15,451 nt of DNA from JAFAHZ01 sp035656415 (GCA_035656415.1 DASRSM010000243.1:1-15451); one strand, 5' to 3'; shown: positions 6,850 to 15,219, counted from the first letter of the stretch. A program made the numbers and translations. The notes: generated from the letters alone by a model not told the origin.

Positions 6850-8190
6850 GTGAAACGTCAAGCGTTGTTGGGCCTGATGCTTGCGGCGCTTGCAGGTTGC
6901 GGCGGATCGACGAACGTTCCACATGCGCCGGCTGCACCGGCGCGGATCGATCGCTCCACCGCTTCGCCGATCCAGCATATCGTGATTCTCATTCAAGAGA
7001 ACCGCAGCTACGACAATCTGTTCGCGACGTATCCCGGTGCGGACGGAGCGACTCGCGGCAAAATGAAGACCGCCAACGGCGTGGTGACGGTGTCGCTTAC
7101 TAAAGGTCCATTGCAGTCGTACGACATCGCGCACAACCACGTGACCTTCGAAGTCGAATACGACGGCGGCAAGATGGACGGCTTCAACCTAGCCAATGTC
7201 AGTATCCACGGCGTCGTGCAGCAAGCCGGGAAATACATTTACCGGTTTGTCGATCCCAAGGAAATTGCGCCGTACTGGAAGATGGCGACGCAGTACGTGC
7301 TGGCGGATCACATGTTCCAGACGCAGAGCAGCGGAAGCTTCACCGCGCACCAGGACTTGATCCGAGGCAGCACGCACGCGCGTCCGAACGCCGCCGTCAT
7401 CGATTTGCCGTCACACGCGCCGTACGGCTGCGACGCTCCCGCCGGTACTACGACGTCGCTGCTGTTCAAGGGCGGCAGGCTCGCACGCGGCGGCGGTCCG
7501 TTCCCGTGCTTCGGCTGGCCGACGCTCCGCGACTTGCTCGACGGAAAAGGCGTCTCGTGGAAGTACTACGTGCCGCAGCTGTCGGGGCACGACGGCGGTC
7601 CGATTTGGAACGCGTTCGACGCGGTTCGCGCGGTGCGTTACGGACCAGAATGGTCGACGAACGTTTCGATGCCCGAGACGAACTTTTTCTCAGACTTGAA
7701 CGCGGGACAACTCCCGGCCGTATCGTGGATCGTCCCGAAGGTCCACAACTCGGATCATCCCGGTGCGCCGCCGGATTACGGTCCCGCGTGGGTCGCGCAA
7801 GTCGTCAACGCGATCGGTCATTCCAATGCATGGAAGACGACCGCGATCGTCGTCCTCTGGGACGATTGGGGCGGTCAGTTCGATCACGTATCGCCGCCGC
7901 AGCTCGATTACGACGGTTTGGGTTTTCGGGTGCCGATGCTCGTCGTTTCGCCGTACGCGCGTAAGGCCTACGTTTCGCACACGCAGTACGAGTTCGGCAG
8001 CATTTTGAAGTTTATCGAGGACAACTGGGGCCTGGGCCGGCTCGACACGACCGATACGCGTTCCAACAGCATCGACGACGTCTTTAACTTTTCGCAGAAG
8101 CCGCGCCGCTTCGAGACGGTTCCGGCGAACAAGTCGCTGGAATATTTCCTCGACGAACCGTCTTCAAACGAGCCAGTAGATACGGAGTAG
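6850..8190 (+). CDS. Lipoprotein phosphoesterase (phospholipase C / acid phosphatase superfamily), copy 1
   Basis: The 446-residue product has a signal peptide with lipobox LAGC (lipidated Cys17), so it is exported and anchored. The rest fits the phosphoesterase family of bacterial phospholipases C and AcpA-type acid phosphatases: metal-site QENRS (E50, N51), a probable serine nucleophile in QSSGSFTAHQD (S160-S163), HNSDHPG, and the metal ligands in LWDDWGGQFDHVSPP (D338, D339). Residue roles are assigned by analogy with AcpA. The substrate (phospholipid head group or a soluble phosphomonoester) cannot be read from sequence. It starts at GTG 6850 with GGGGAG about 10 nt upstream; the signal sequence begins at this codon. 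It lies 27 nt after a tRNA gene and 6 nt before its paralogue, so the two form an operon. Confidence 0.92.
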   Translation: MKRQALLGLMLAALAGCGGSTNVPHAPAAPARIDRSTASPIQHIVILIQENRSYDNLFATYPGADGATRGKMKTANGVVTVSLTKGPLQSYDIAHNHVTFEVEYDGGKMDGFNLANVSIHGVVQQAGKYIYRFVDPKEIAPYWKMATQYVLADHMFQTQSSGSFTAHQDLIRGSTHARPNAAVIDLPSHAPYGCDAPAGTTTSLLFKGGRLARGGGPFPCFGWPTLRDLLDGKGVSWKYYVPQLSGHDGGPIWNAFDAVRAVRYGPEWSTNVSMPETNFFSDLNAGQLPAVSWIVPKVHNSDHPGAPPDYGPAWVAQVVNAIGHSNAWKTTAIVVLWDDWGGQFDHVSPPQLDYDGLGFRVPMLVVSPYARKAYVSHTQYEFGSILKFIEDNWGLGRLDTTDTRSNSIDDVFNFSQKPRRFETVPANKSLEYFLDEPSSNEPVDTE

Positions 8191-8196
8191 CCGCGC

Positions 8197-9534
8197 ATGA
8201 GAACGCTCGTCGCATCCATCGTGACATGCATCGCGCTGCTCCTTACGGGCTGCGCCCACTTAGCATCGAGCTCGCAGTCGAACGGCGCCATCCTCCCGGC
8301 GACGGCGACGACGAAACCCTCGCCGATCAAACACATCGTCATTTTGGTCCAGGAGAACCGGAGTTTTGACGATCTCTTCGCGAGGTTTCCCGGTGCCGAC
8401 GGCGCGACGCAAGGGACGATGTCGAACGGAGAGGTCGTTCCGCTTCTCAAGGGCGATTTGGTTCAATACGGCGTCGCCCACGTGCACGCGACGTTCCTTA
8501 CGGAGTGGGACGGCGGAAAGATGGATCGTTTCGATCGCGCTAATGCGGGCATCCATCACGTTCAGCAAATGATCGGCAGATACAACTACCGTTACGTCGA
8601 CCCGCAGCAGATCCAGCCGTACTGGACGATGGCAAAGCAATACGTTCTCGCCGACCATATGTTCCCGACGCAGTCCAGCGGCAGCTTTACCGCGCACCAA
8701 GACCTCATTCGGGGCGGAACCGCACTCAGTCGGTGGGCGAGCGTTATCGACGATCCCACAAACAATCCTTGGGGATGCGACGCGCCGTACGGTACGGTAA
8801 CGCAGCTTATCAACTTTAAGAAAGTCGAACTCAGAGGCGCCGGCCCATTTCCGTGCTTTACGTGGAACACGCTTGCCGATCTCGTCGAGCGAGCCGGGTT
8901 GACGTGGAGGTACTACACGCCGAACATCTGTTGCGCGGGCGGGGTGCTATGGAGCGCCTTTGATGCCATCGACGCCGTTCGTCATTCCGATCAATGGAAG
9001 ACCAACGTCATCTCGCCGCCCACGGAGGTGTTTCGCGTAGCGCGACGCGGCTCGCTCCCGTCCGTGACGTGGGTAATCCCGCGAGTACACGATTCGGATC
9101 ATCCCGGCGGCGGCCCGGACACCGGTCCGGAGTGGGTTGCGCGCGTCGTCGACGCAATCGGTGAGGGTCCGCATTGGAACTCCACGGCGATCATCATCGT
9201 CTGGGACGACTGGGGCGGCTTGTACGATCACGTGCCGCCGCCGCAGCTCGACTATCAAGGCTTGGGGATTCGCGTGCCGATGCTGGTGATTTCGCCGTAC
9301 GCAAAAAAAGGCTTCATCTCGCACACGCAATACGAGTTCGGCAGCATCCTGAAGTTCGTCGAAAACAACTTCCAGCTCGGAACGTTAGGTACCACCGACC
9401 AACGCGCCACGAGCATCGTCGACTGTTTCGACTTCAATCAGAAGCCGCGTAAGTTCGTTCCGATTTCGGCGAGGCTTCCCGAAGCGTACTTCATCCACGA
9501 ACCGAATACGAACGAACCCGTCGACGAACAGTAA
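8197..9534 (+). CDS. Lipoprotein phosphoesterase (phospholipase C / acid phosphatase superfamily), copy 2
   Basis: This 445-residue paralogue of the preceding gene is collinear over its whole length and shares all key blocks. These are lipobox LTGC (Cys19), QENRS (E53, N54), QSSGSFTAHQDLIRG, HDSDHPGG, WDDWGGLYDHVPPPQLDY, and the C-terminal HTQYEFGSILKF and NEPVD. The ATG at 8197 is supported by GGAG (8184-8187), which overlaps the end of copy 1. Conservation of the catalytic set in both copies argues that both are active. Divergence is concentrated in the signal peptide and mid-protein loops: copy 2 has CCAGG where copy 1 has GHDGG. Differences there may reflect substrate specialisation (inference). 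Its TAA directly abuts the stop of the opposing hydrolase gene. Confidence 0.92.
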   Translation: MRTLVASIVTCIALLLTGCAHLASSSQSNGAILPATATTKPSPIKHIVILVQENRSFDDLFARFPGADGATQGTMSNGEVVPLLKGDLVQYGVAHVHATFLTEWDGGKMDRFDRANAGIHHVQQMIGRYNYRYVDPQQIQPYWTMAKQYVLADHMFPTQSSGSFTAHQDLIRGGTALSRWASVIDDPTNNPWGCDAPYGTVTQLINFKKVELRGAGPFPCFTWNTLADLVERAGLTWRYYTPNICCAGGVLWSAFDAIDAVRHSDQWKTNVISPPTEVFRVARRGSLPSVTWVIPRVHDSDHPGGGPDTGPEWVARVVDAIGEGPHWNSTAIIIVWDDWGGLYDHVPPPQLDYQGLGIRVPMLVISPYAKKGFISHTQYEFGSILKFVENNFQLGTLGTTDQRATSIVDCFDFNQKPRKFVPISARLPEAYFIHEPNTNEPVDEQ

Positions 9535-10566
9535 CTACGTTCCGCCGACCTTCCCCGAGTCGCGACACTGCTGCAGCGTATCTTTGAAGGTCACTCCGAG
9601 TCCGCAGGGTGAGGTAAACATCCCGCGGTTGTCGTGGTGAACGTGCGCAACGAATGCGTAGTCTTGATTGGTCCCGCCGGGATGGCGCTTTGCGAGGTAG
9701 CCGATGAAATACTTGGCGCGCGCGAACCGATACGGACCTTGCGCTTCGCCGCCGCAGGAGCGATCCAAATCGTCTTCGTTAGGGTTGGTGTCGGCTTCAC
9801 CCATCAGGTAGGTGACGTGCCGCCTGACGAAGCGCGCTTCTAGCGTCGTCGCCGTGCCCGTGACGTAGCCCGGTGCGCCCGCCAAGCCGTAACGCCAGTG
9901 GTCGAAATCGGCGCAGTTCGCATGCGGGAACGGCCTCCAATCCGTGAAGTAGAGATACGACGACGGATTCGAAACGATCAAATGCACGGGTACGTGCGGC
10001 CCGGGGTCGAGTTGCGGAGCCTTACCGACAATCGCGTACCGCTGAACGATCTGGCCGCCGGCGGAATGACCCATGAGGACGATGTCGTGCATGCGCGGGA
10101 AGCGCCGGATGTCGGACAAGCGGGCGATCATCGCATCGAAGACGTCGTAGGTGCTGATCGGTGCGGGCGCCAACGCGTCGGAACCGCCCGGCCATTTGCC
10201 GCTCCAGCGCAGCGTCTTGCGCGGCACGTTGTGTCCAGCGAGATCCTTCGTTTCGACGAACTGCGGAGCGATGACGAGCGTGCGGTCGAGTTGATGCGCC
10301 GCCGCTGTCGCGATGACCCCCGTGTCGTAGTAATAGTCTGCGTCGCGCAAAACGCCGTGCACGACGATGATCGCGCGCGCAGCCTCGGCATTCCCATCGA
10401 GCGAACCGTTGCTGAAGTACGGCGCGTAACCGTCGCCGCGCGGAGTTCGAACCAAGAAGAAGCGGTTGGCAAGTTTCCCAAAGGCATCCGGTTGGGGTGT
10501 CGTCGTGACCGGCACCGGCACGGAAAGCGTACTTGCAAGTAGGAGGAGTAATGCGCGTACGAACAC
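9535..10566 (-). CDS. Secreted alpha/beta hydrolase
   Basis: This 343-residue protein starts with a Sec-type signal peptide (FVRALLLLLASTLSVPVPV) that has no lipobox, so secretion is likely. Alpha/beta-hydrolase landmarks are the oxyanion strand IIVVHG (66-71), the nucleophile elbow GHSAGG with S168, an acid in LMGEAD (D259) and a histidine-rich C-terminal segment FVAHVHHDNRG (H308-H311) supplying the catalytic His. Cysteines at 218, 271, 321 and 336 may form disulfides outside the cytoplasm. An esterase or lipase-like role is inferred; the substrate is unknown. The start is GTG at 10566, the only codon giving the full signal peptide, without a strong ribosome site. It converges with the two phosphoesterases and diverges from the LuxR-type regulator, which could control it. 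Confidence 0.83.
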   Translation of the reverse strand: MFVRALLLLLASTLSVPVPVTTTPQPDAFGKLANRFFLVRTPRGDGYAPYFSNGSLDGNAEAARAIIVVHGVLRDADYYYDTGVIATAAAHQLDRTLVIAPQFVETKDLAGHNVPRKTLRWSGKWPGGSDALAPAPISTYDVFDAMIARLSDIRRFPRMHDIVLMGHSAGGQIVQRYAIVGKAPQLDPGPHVPVHLIVSNPSSYLYFTDWRPFPHANCADFDHWRYGLAGAPGYVTGTATTLEARFVRRHVTYLMGEADTNPNEDDLDRSCGGEAQGPYRFARAKYFIGYLAKRHPGGTNQDYAFVAHVHHDNRGMFTSPCGLGVTFKDTLQQCRDSGKVGGT

Positions 10567-10695
10567 GGGTCGTCAGATTCTCGGCGCGACTGCCGCACCC
10601 TCGGAGGCGAGCCGGCAAGGTCTTGGCCGGTGAAGAGGTCGCCTTTGTGGCGAATCGAAGTGCGCCTGGATCACAACGTCGTTGAGGCCGCTGCC

Positions 10696-13338
10696 GTGAA
10701 CGCTCCGAGCGAGCCGCATTTCGTCGGTCGGAGTGGTGACGTCGCGTTCGTTCGAGAGAAGTTGCACGAGGCATCGATGCGATCCGGCTTCGCATTGTTC
10801 ATCGGCGGCGAGAGCGGAATTGGAAAGTCGCGCTTTTTGAGGCAATGCGTCGATTTGGAACGAGACGCTTCGAATATCGTAACGCTTTCGATCGATTGCG
10901 GAGCCCTGCACCCAGTTGGTCTCAACGAGGCGTCGCTGTTAAGAACCGCCGAGCCACCGATTGCTAAGCGCAAGGTTGTCGTATTCGTGCTGGACGATTT
11001 GCATTTGTTGGACGCACCGGATCTCGGCGTAGTCGATCGGCTCGTCGCATCGTCGCAGAAAACGGGCGTCGCCCTGATCGCTACGTTTCTTGAAGGCGCA
11101 CCGAGTCCGGCGCTCGCCGTGCCGATGGCGCGCTGGATTGCGCGAGGGTGCTTCAAGCGCACTTTGCCGCCTTTAGACAGTCCGTCGGCGCATGTGCTGG
11201 CACGCAGCGTGGCAGCCGCGCGGCCTGACGCACTCGAATCGAGGACTCTCGACAGCATCGTTCGGGCCTCCTCCGGTAATCCGCGTACCGTGATCGAACT
11301 CGTGGAGCACGCCGCCGGTTCCGCGTTATCCCCGTTGCCGGTACCGGCGCTCGTCTCTGCGGTCGTGGCCACGCTTCGGGGCACGCTGCCGCGAACGCAG
11401 ATGGCCGTTCTTACAACCGCCGCATTGATTGGAATGCGCTTTAGTGAAGCGTGGCTCACCAAACTCAGCCATTCGGGTAGCGCCGTTGCGGAAGCGTTGC
11501 AAGCCGCAGTTGACACCGGTATCGTCGCCGAGGAACCTCTTGAGGCGGGCTTCTTCGCTTTTCGGAACGAGGCGTATCGAGAGGCGCTTGTGAGATTGCT
11601 TCTCTCCTTAAAACGGCGGGTATTGCACGAGCGCATCGCACGAATGCTCGATGAGATAGGTCCGCCCTACGGTGACGATGCACTCGCGGTCGAGCATTGG
11701 AGCAAGTCCGGCCGGGCGCATGAATTGCGAGAAGACCTCGCGCGCACGGGACGTCGTTTGGAACTCGAAGGGAAGCATGCGTCGGCGATTGCGATGTACG
11801 AACGCGCGCTCAAGCAAACGGAAACCGGCGACGACGAGTGGGTTGCGCTAAGTTACGAACTTGCGGGTTGCTACGAAATGGCGTGCGACTACACGGGGGC
11901 AATCTCGATACGCGAAGCGCTCGCGAATCCTCTCGACGAGCGACGCGACGCTACGCGCACGCACGCAAACATGGAACGCTTGCTCTATGACTATATCTAC
12001 GATGGGCGCGTGACGGAGGCAATGGAGGCCGCGGAGCGTATCATCGTTGACGGCACCATCGAGCTTTCCGAGGCTGGAGTCAGCGCGATATTGATTCTGT
12101 CGGTCTTATTGCATCAGACGTGCCGCGGCGAAGATGCGCTTCGCTTGTTCGCGCGCGTGTCGTTCGAGGCGATCCCGCAGCCGGCCAATCGAGCGCGCTA
12201 TCTGCGCACCCGCGGCCTTCTCCGGCGCTCCCGTCCCGTTAAAGAGACCCTGGCCGACTATGAGCGATCGACGGCAATTGCATTGGAGAACGGGCTCCAC
12301 GTCATGGCGGCCTCTACCTGTGTCGAGGGAGCGGTGGCAGGATGCGAGCTGGGCGAGATGGCGGTTGCCAGACATTTCCTCGAGCAAGCCGCCGAGCAAA
12401 GCGGTGTTGAGCCGGGCGAGCGTCTCGGCATCGTGGTAGACCTGGTCGGCATGCTGGTCGCGCTGCTCGAGGGCGACCTCGCGAACGCTCGGAAATCGCT
12501 GGATGCTCTGGTAGCTCGTCGCGGAATCGGGAAACTTGGTGAGGAGGCTCTGGCGGCTCTTGGCGTCTTTCTTGCAGTGCGCGTGGGCGACTTGGCATTG
12601 GTCGATGCACTGTTCCGGCCAGTGCTGCTCTGGGAGGCGATCGAGGCGCGGGCTGGCGACCGTTGCGGTGAGCTTTTTTGGGGCTTTGCCGACGTGATGG
12701 TGGCGCGCGGCATGAGTAAGGAGCTTTCCGAAGCACTCGAGGCGTGCGTCGTGCGCGAAGGGCTCGGCGATTCGCTCATGTCGGTTCAGCTTTGCGCCGC
12801 ACAATACGGTTCGCCCGAAGTTGTGCGCGTCGCTCGAAAGCAGGTTCGCAGTCGCGAGGGCGTCGAGGCTTCAACCGTCGCGCGTGCTACGCTCGCAATG
12901 TTCGATGCATTCGTCGGCCGGCGCACCGGAGCGAGGCCCGGGACCATCGCGTCTGCGCGGAGAGCGGCAGCGCTGTATCGGGAGATTGGATGGCCACTCT
13001 ACGAAGCTCGCGCGCTCGAGATCGCCGGCGACGTTGAGAAGGCACGACGCACGTACCTTCAATGCGGAGCGCAGGGCGACGTCAGGCGAATGCGCCGGCA
13101 GGCAACGCGTAAGGCGCGCCGCGCCCCGTTCGCTGCGCCGCTCACGCGCAGGGAAGTCGACGTTGCATCGTTGCTGACGAAGGACCGTTCCAATAAGGAA
13201 ATAGCCGACGTGTTGCGCCTAAGCGAGCGAACTGTGCATCACCATGTCGAGGCGATCCTCGGCAAACTCGGGATTCGTTCGAGGCGGCAGGTCAATCAAG
13301 CGATGTTATCGCGTGCCAGGGGCCACGTTTCGGGGTAG
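10696..13338 (+). CDS. Large AAA/STAND ATPase LuxR-family transcriptional regulator (LAL type)
   Basis: The product is 880 residues from the chosen GTG at 10696. The N-terminal ATPase module starts at FVGR, with Walker A GESGIGKS (38-45) and Walker B VVVFVLDDLH (D100, D101). A long helical, TPR-like middle follows (e.g. ASAIAMYERALKQTE). The C-terminal LuxR/GerE helix-turn-helix spans about 816-868 (LTRREVDVASLLTKDRSNKE, then LSERTVHHHVEAILGKLGIRSR). It matches large ATP-dependent LuxR regulators of the MalT/LAL type, which bind an inducer, multimerise and activate transcription. GTG 10696 is preferred because TTGAGG lies 8 nt upstream and FVGR follows soon after. An upstream GTG at 10630 (22 more residues) also has AAGG nearby and remains possible. 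Neighbours suggest control of the divergent hydrolase or the downstream lipoprotein. Confidence 0.9.
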   Translation: MNAPSEPHFVGRSGDVAFVREKLHEASMRSGFALFIGGESGIGKSRFLRQCVDLERDASNIVTLSIDCGALHPVGLNEASLLRTAEPPIAKRKVVVFVLDDLHLLDAPDLGVVDRLVASSQKTGVALIATFLEGAPSPALAVPMARWIARGCFKRTLPPLDSPSAHVLARSVAAARPDALESRTLDSIVRASSGNPRTVIELVEHAAGSALSPLPVPALVSAVVATLRGTLPRTQMAVLTTAALIGMRFSEAWLTKLSHSGSAVAEALQAAVDTGIVAEEPLEAGFFAFRNEAYREALVRLLLSLKRRVLHERIARMLDEIGPPYGDDALAVEHWSKSGRAHELREDLARTGRRLELEGKHASAIAMYERALKQTETGDDEWVALSYELAGCYEMACDYTGAISIREALANPLDERRDATRTHANMERLLYDYIYDGRVTEAMEAAERIIVDGTIELSEAGVSAILILSVLLHQTCRGEDALRLFARVSFEAIPQPANRARYLRTRGLLRRSRPVKETLADYERSTAIALENGLHVMAASTCVEGAVAGCELGEMAVARHFLEQAAEQSGVEPGERLGIVVDLVGMLVALLEGDLANARKSLDALVARRGIGKLGEEALAALGVFLAVRVGDLALVDALFRPVLLWEAIEARAGDRCGELFWGFADVMVARGMSKELSEALEACVVREGLGDSLMSVQLCAAQYGSPEVVRVARKQVRSREGVEASTVARATLAMFDAFVGRRTGARPGTIASARRAAALYREIGWPLYEARALEIAGDVEKARRTYLQCGAQGDVRRMRRQATRKARRAPFAAPLTRREVDVASLLTKDRSNKEIADVLRLSERTVHHHVEAILGKLGIRSRRQVNQAMLSRARGHVSG

Positions 13339-13378
13339 GTAGGCAATTTGCCCATGAGCCCTCGCCGGGAAAGTCCTT

Positions 13379-13408
13379 AGATAGGTAGATGTTGCTGCCA
13401 GTCTATCT
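13379..13408 (+). repeat. Short inverted repeat in the leader of the propeller lipoprotein gene
   Basis: AGATAG at 13379-13384 and CTATCT at 13403-13408 are perfect inverted copies with an 18-nt gap, ending just before the ribosome site (AGGGAG, 13411-13416). A 7-mer TAGGTAG also occurs twice, at 13336-13342 and 13382-13388. It could be an operator or leader hairpin; chance is possible at this length. Confidence 0.25.
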
Positions 13409-13423
13409 CCAGGGAGAGCTTAC

Positions 13424-14416
13424 ATGCCCTTTTCGAGTCCCTTCTCGGTTCGGTATGCGTTGGGCGTCACCGGAGTCGCTGCCATCCTTGCCGCCTGTAA
13501 CGCGGGGAGCTCGTTGCTGCCCGGTTCCGCCACCGGCGCAACCGCGTCCTGGATGTCGCCTGACAGTAAGGGCGCTTCTCTGCTTGCATATATCTCGGAC
13601 GCTGAATTCAACGAAATTTTTATTTACTCATACCGGCGAGGTGCCTATCAGAAAATCAAGTTGGAAGGAGAAATCAAGGGGCTTGACTCGCCTGAAGGCG
13701 AGTGCGTTCAAAACAATACGGTTTGGGTCACCAACACCGGAAAGCGAGAGCTGCTCGAGTACGCCTTCGGCAAGTCGAAACCGATCGCAAGGATCCGTGA
13801 CGCGTTCGAGTTGCCGGGCGACTGCACCGTCGACCCGACGACGGGGAAGATCGCGGCAACGATTCTCAACACGCCAAATTTCAAAAATGGCAGCGTTAGC
13901 GTTTGGAAAACCCCTACGTCCACACCGACAAAATACTTCGTTAAGGGTATGGGAAGCGTCTATTCTGGCAGCTACGATAACAAAGGCGACCTCTTCGTAG
14001 ACGGCACGGTTCACGTCGACGGCAGCGGCGGCGTCGTATTCGCCGAGCTTCCTAAGGGCGCGACGAAGTTCCACATAATCTCGGTTTCCGGCACGACGTT
14101 CAACTTCCCCGGTGGCATTCAGTGGGATGGAAAGCAGGTCGTGTTCTGCGATCAACTCGGTTCAGCCAATAGTTCGGTATGTTATCAGGTCAGCGTGAGC
14201 GGAACGAGGGCGAAGGTCATCGGCACCACGCAGCTTAGCGCGGCGTTTGACGCCGTTCACCCGATCATTCCCACGAGCAAGCTTCTCATCGCACCGGATG
14301 TTTCCAATAAGAACGTTCAGTTCTACGCCTACCCAAAGGGCGGGAAGCCGATCACGACCATCACCAATGCCGGATTCGGGGAACCGATCGGCGCGGCCGT
14401 CATCACGCAAAATTAG
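13424..14416 (+). CDS. Lipoprotein with beta-propeller-like repeats
   Basis: The 330-residue product has a signal peptide with a lipobox (LAAC, lipidated Cys25). The mature part alternates short strand-like blocks such as LLAYISDAEFNEIFIY, NTVWVTNTGKRELLEY, GDCTVDPTTGKIAAT, YDNKGDLFVDG and VQFYAYPKGGKPIT. This pattern recalls NHL/SMP-30-type propellers, so a surface-exposed binding or lactonase-like fold is inferred; no catalytic residues can be named. The start ATG is well supported by AGGGAGAG about 5-7 nt upstream. It follows the LuxR-type regulator after 85 nt on the same strand and may be co-regulated. It is the last intact gene before the decayed right-hand segment; its stop codon shares a base with the frame of the XRE remnant. 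Confidence 0.8.
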   Translation: MPFSSPFSVRYALGVTGVAAILAACNAGSSLLPGSATGATASWMSPDSKGASLLAYISDAEFNEIFIYSYRRGAYQKIKLEGEIKGLDSPEGECVQNNTVWVTNTGKRELLEYAFGKSKPIARIRDAFELPGDCTVDPTTGKIAATILNTPNFKNGSVSVWKTPTSTPTKYFVKGMGSVYSGSYDNKGDLFVDGTVHVDGSGGVVFAELPKGATKFHIISVSGTTFNFPGGIQWDGKQVVFCDQLGSANSSVCYQVSVSGTRAKVIGTTQLSAAFDAVHPIIPTSKLLIAPDVSNKNVQFYAYPKGGKPITTITNAGFGEPIGAAVITQN

Positions 14417-14613
14417 CGATCCTTGCCTTACCCCAGGAACAGGTCGCATATCAAAGCGGGACATTTGTTCGAAACTTTGCACGGATCGAGGCGGGGCAGG
14501 TCGATGTCCGGGCGTCTACTCTCCACGCGATCGCCAATGTGCTTAATACGAGCGCGGCCAGATTACTTGAAAGTTCAGATCGCCTCGCGGTTGCGAAAAA
14601 GGCGAAACCCTAA
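14416..14613 (+). pseudogene. Startless XRE-type helix-turn-helix remnant
   Basis: A reading frame from 14416 to the TAA at 14611-14613 gives 65 residues that align without gaps to the core of an HTH_3/XRE domain. It reads LPQEQVAYQSG (helices 1-2), TFVRNFARIEAGQVDV (recognition helix and following turn) and STLHAIANVLNTSAARLLE (helices 4-5). Upstream the frame runs back to a TAA near 14311 inside the lipoprotein gene with no ATG, GTG or TTG, and the normal N-terminal helix (LRxLRxxxGLS) is degenerate. I therefore call it a 5'-truncated copy of a DNA-binding regulator. The alternative is a gene using a rare start such as ATT. The conserved 3' half suggests recent decay or import. Confidence 0.6.
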
Positions 14614-15203
14614 ATGTTGTCTCGCTGCGACGCGGAGGTAAGCCTTACTGACTGAGATCGCGGTGCTTGAAAGTAACGAAATCCTCTCACACCCCGAAAT
14701 GTGTGCGCGGGAAGGCGTCGACTTGCAGCGCGGAATGCCGCTAAAGGTTTGAGAGCCCTGCGACTTCGCGATCGTTCCGCCGCCACCACAGCCGCTCGTG
14801 CTGATATACAGAACGGCGGCCTCCGGGTCTGTGTTAGTGCAACGCCGGTGTAGGGGACGGACGTCGATCGTAGCTTGGCTTGCGAGAACACGCCCCCGAT
14901 CGTCGCGCGATTCTTTTTGCCGGCGCTAATTCCGCCAGCGCGTCGGCCGGCTTTCGACCGGAATTAGCCGATATTATGAAGCCGGTAAATATTGCAATTG
15001 CGGCGAAGACGGATGCCTCGTCTACCATTAGCGCTGAGTATTCTCAAGATGCAATTGTCGTGGACGATCGGGGGCCGTTTGAATGGACGGGCGCCAACCA
15101 CAAAGCCGCGAGCGTTCGAAGTTGCGCCGGCGAGCGTCCAGATTCGACAACACCCATGAAAATTAGCAGCCAAGTTTGGGCGGAAAACCTCCATCCGAAC
15201 TAG
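14614..15203. other. 590-nt stretch without a supported gene
   Basis: No frame here has convincing coding character. Open frames exist on both strands (plus 14880-15203; minus 14964-15233 and 14834-15028), but they lack ribosome sites, show mixed third-position composition and match no family I know. The stretch holds a good GGAGGT site at 14634-14639 with only a CTG-initiated 34-codon frame behind it, and the inverted repeat at 14925-14968. AT-rich patches around 14970-15060 differ from the rest of the window, in keeping with a degraded accessory segment. Confidence 0.5.
14925..14968. repeat. 10-bp perfect inverted repeat with nested hairpin
   Basis: GCTAATTCCG (14925-14934) is repeated inverted as CGGAATTAGC (14959-14968) across a 24-nt loop. 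Inside the loop GTCG and CGAC add four more pairs directly stacked on the right arm, giving a 14-pair structure with one 7-nt bulge. No T-run follows on either strand, so it is not a standard terminator. It could be an operator, an RNA structure or the end of a lost mobile element. Confidence 0.5.
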
Positions 15204-15219
15204 TTTCAGGAGAAAAAGC

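Noticed and set aside
10671..11636. Minus-strand open frame of 321 codons within the LuxR-type regulator
   Set aside because: Ser/Thr/Arg-rich antisense translation; the plus frame carries clear Walker A, Walker B and HTH motifs.
14880..15203. Plus-strand open frame of 107 codons in the right-hand segment, including an ATG-started 75-codon form at 14976
   Set aside because: Starts are TTG or an ATG without a ribosome site, third-position GC is only moderate, the frame crosses the inverted repeat, and no family is recognisable.
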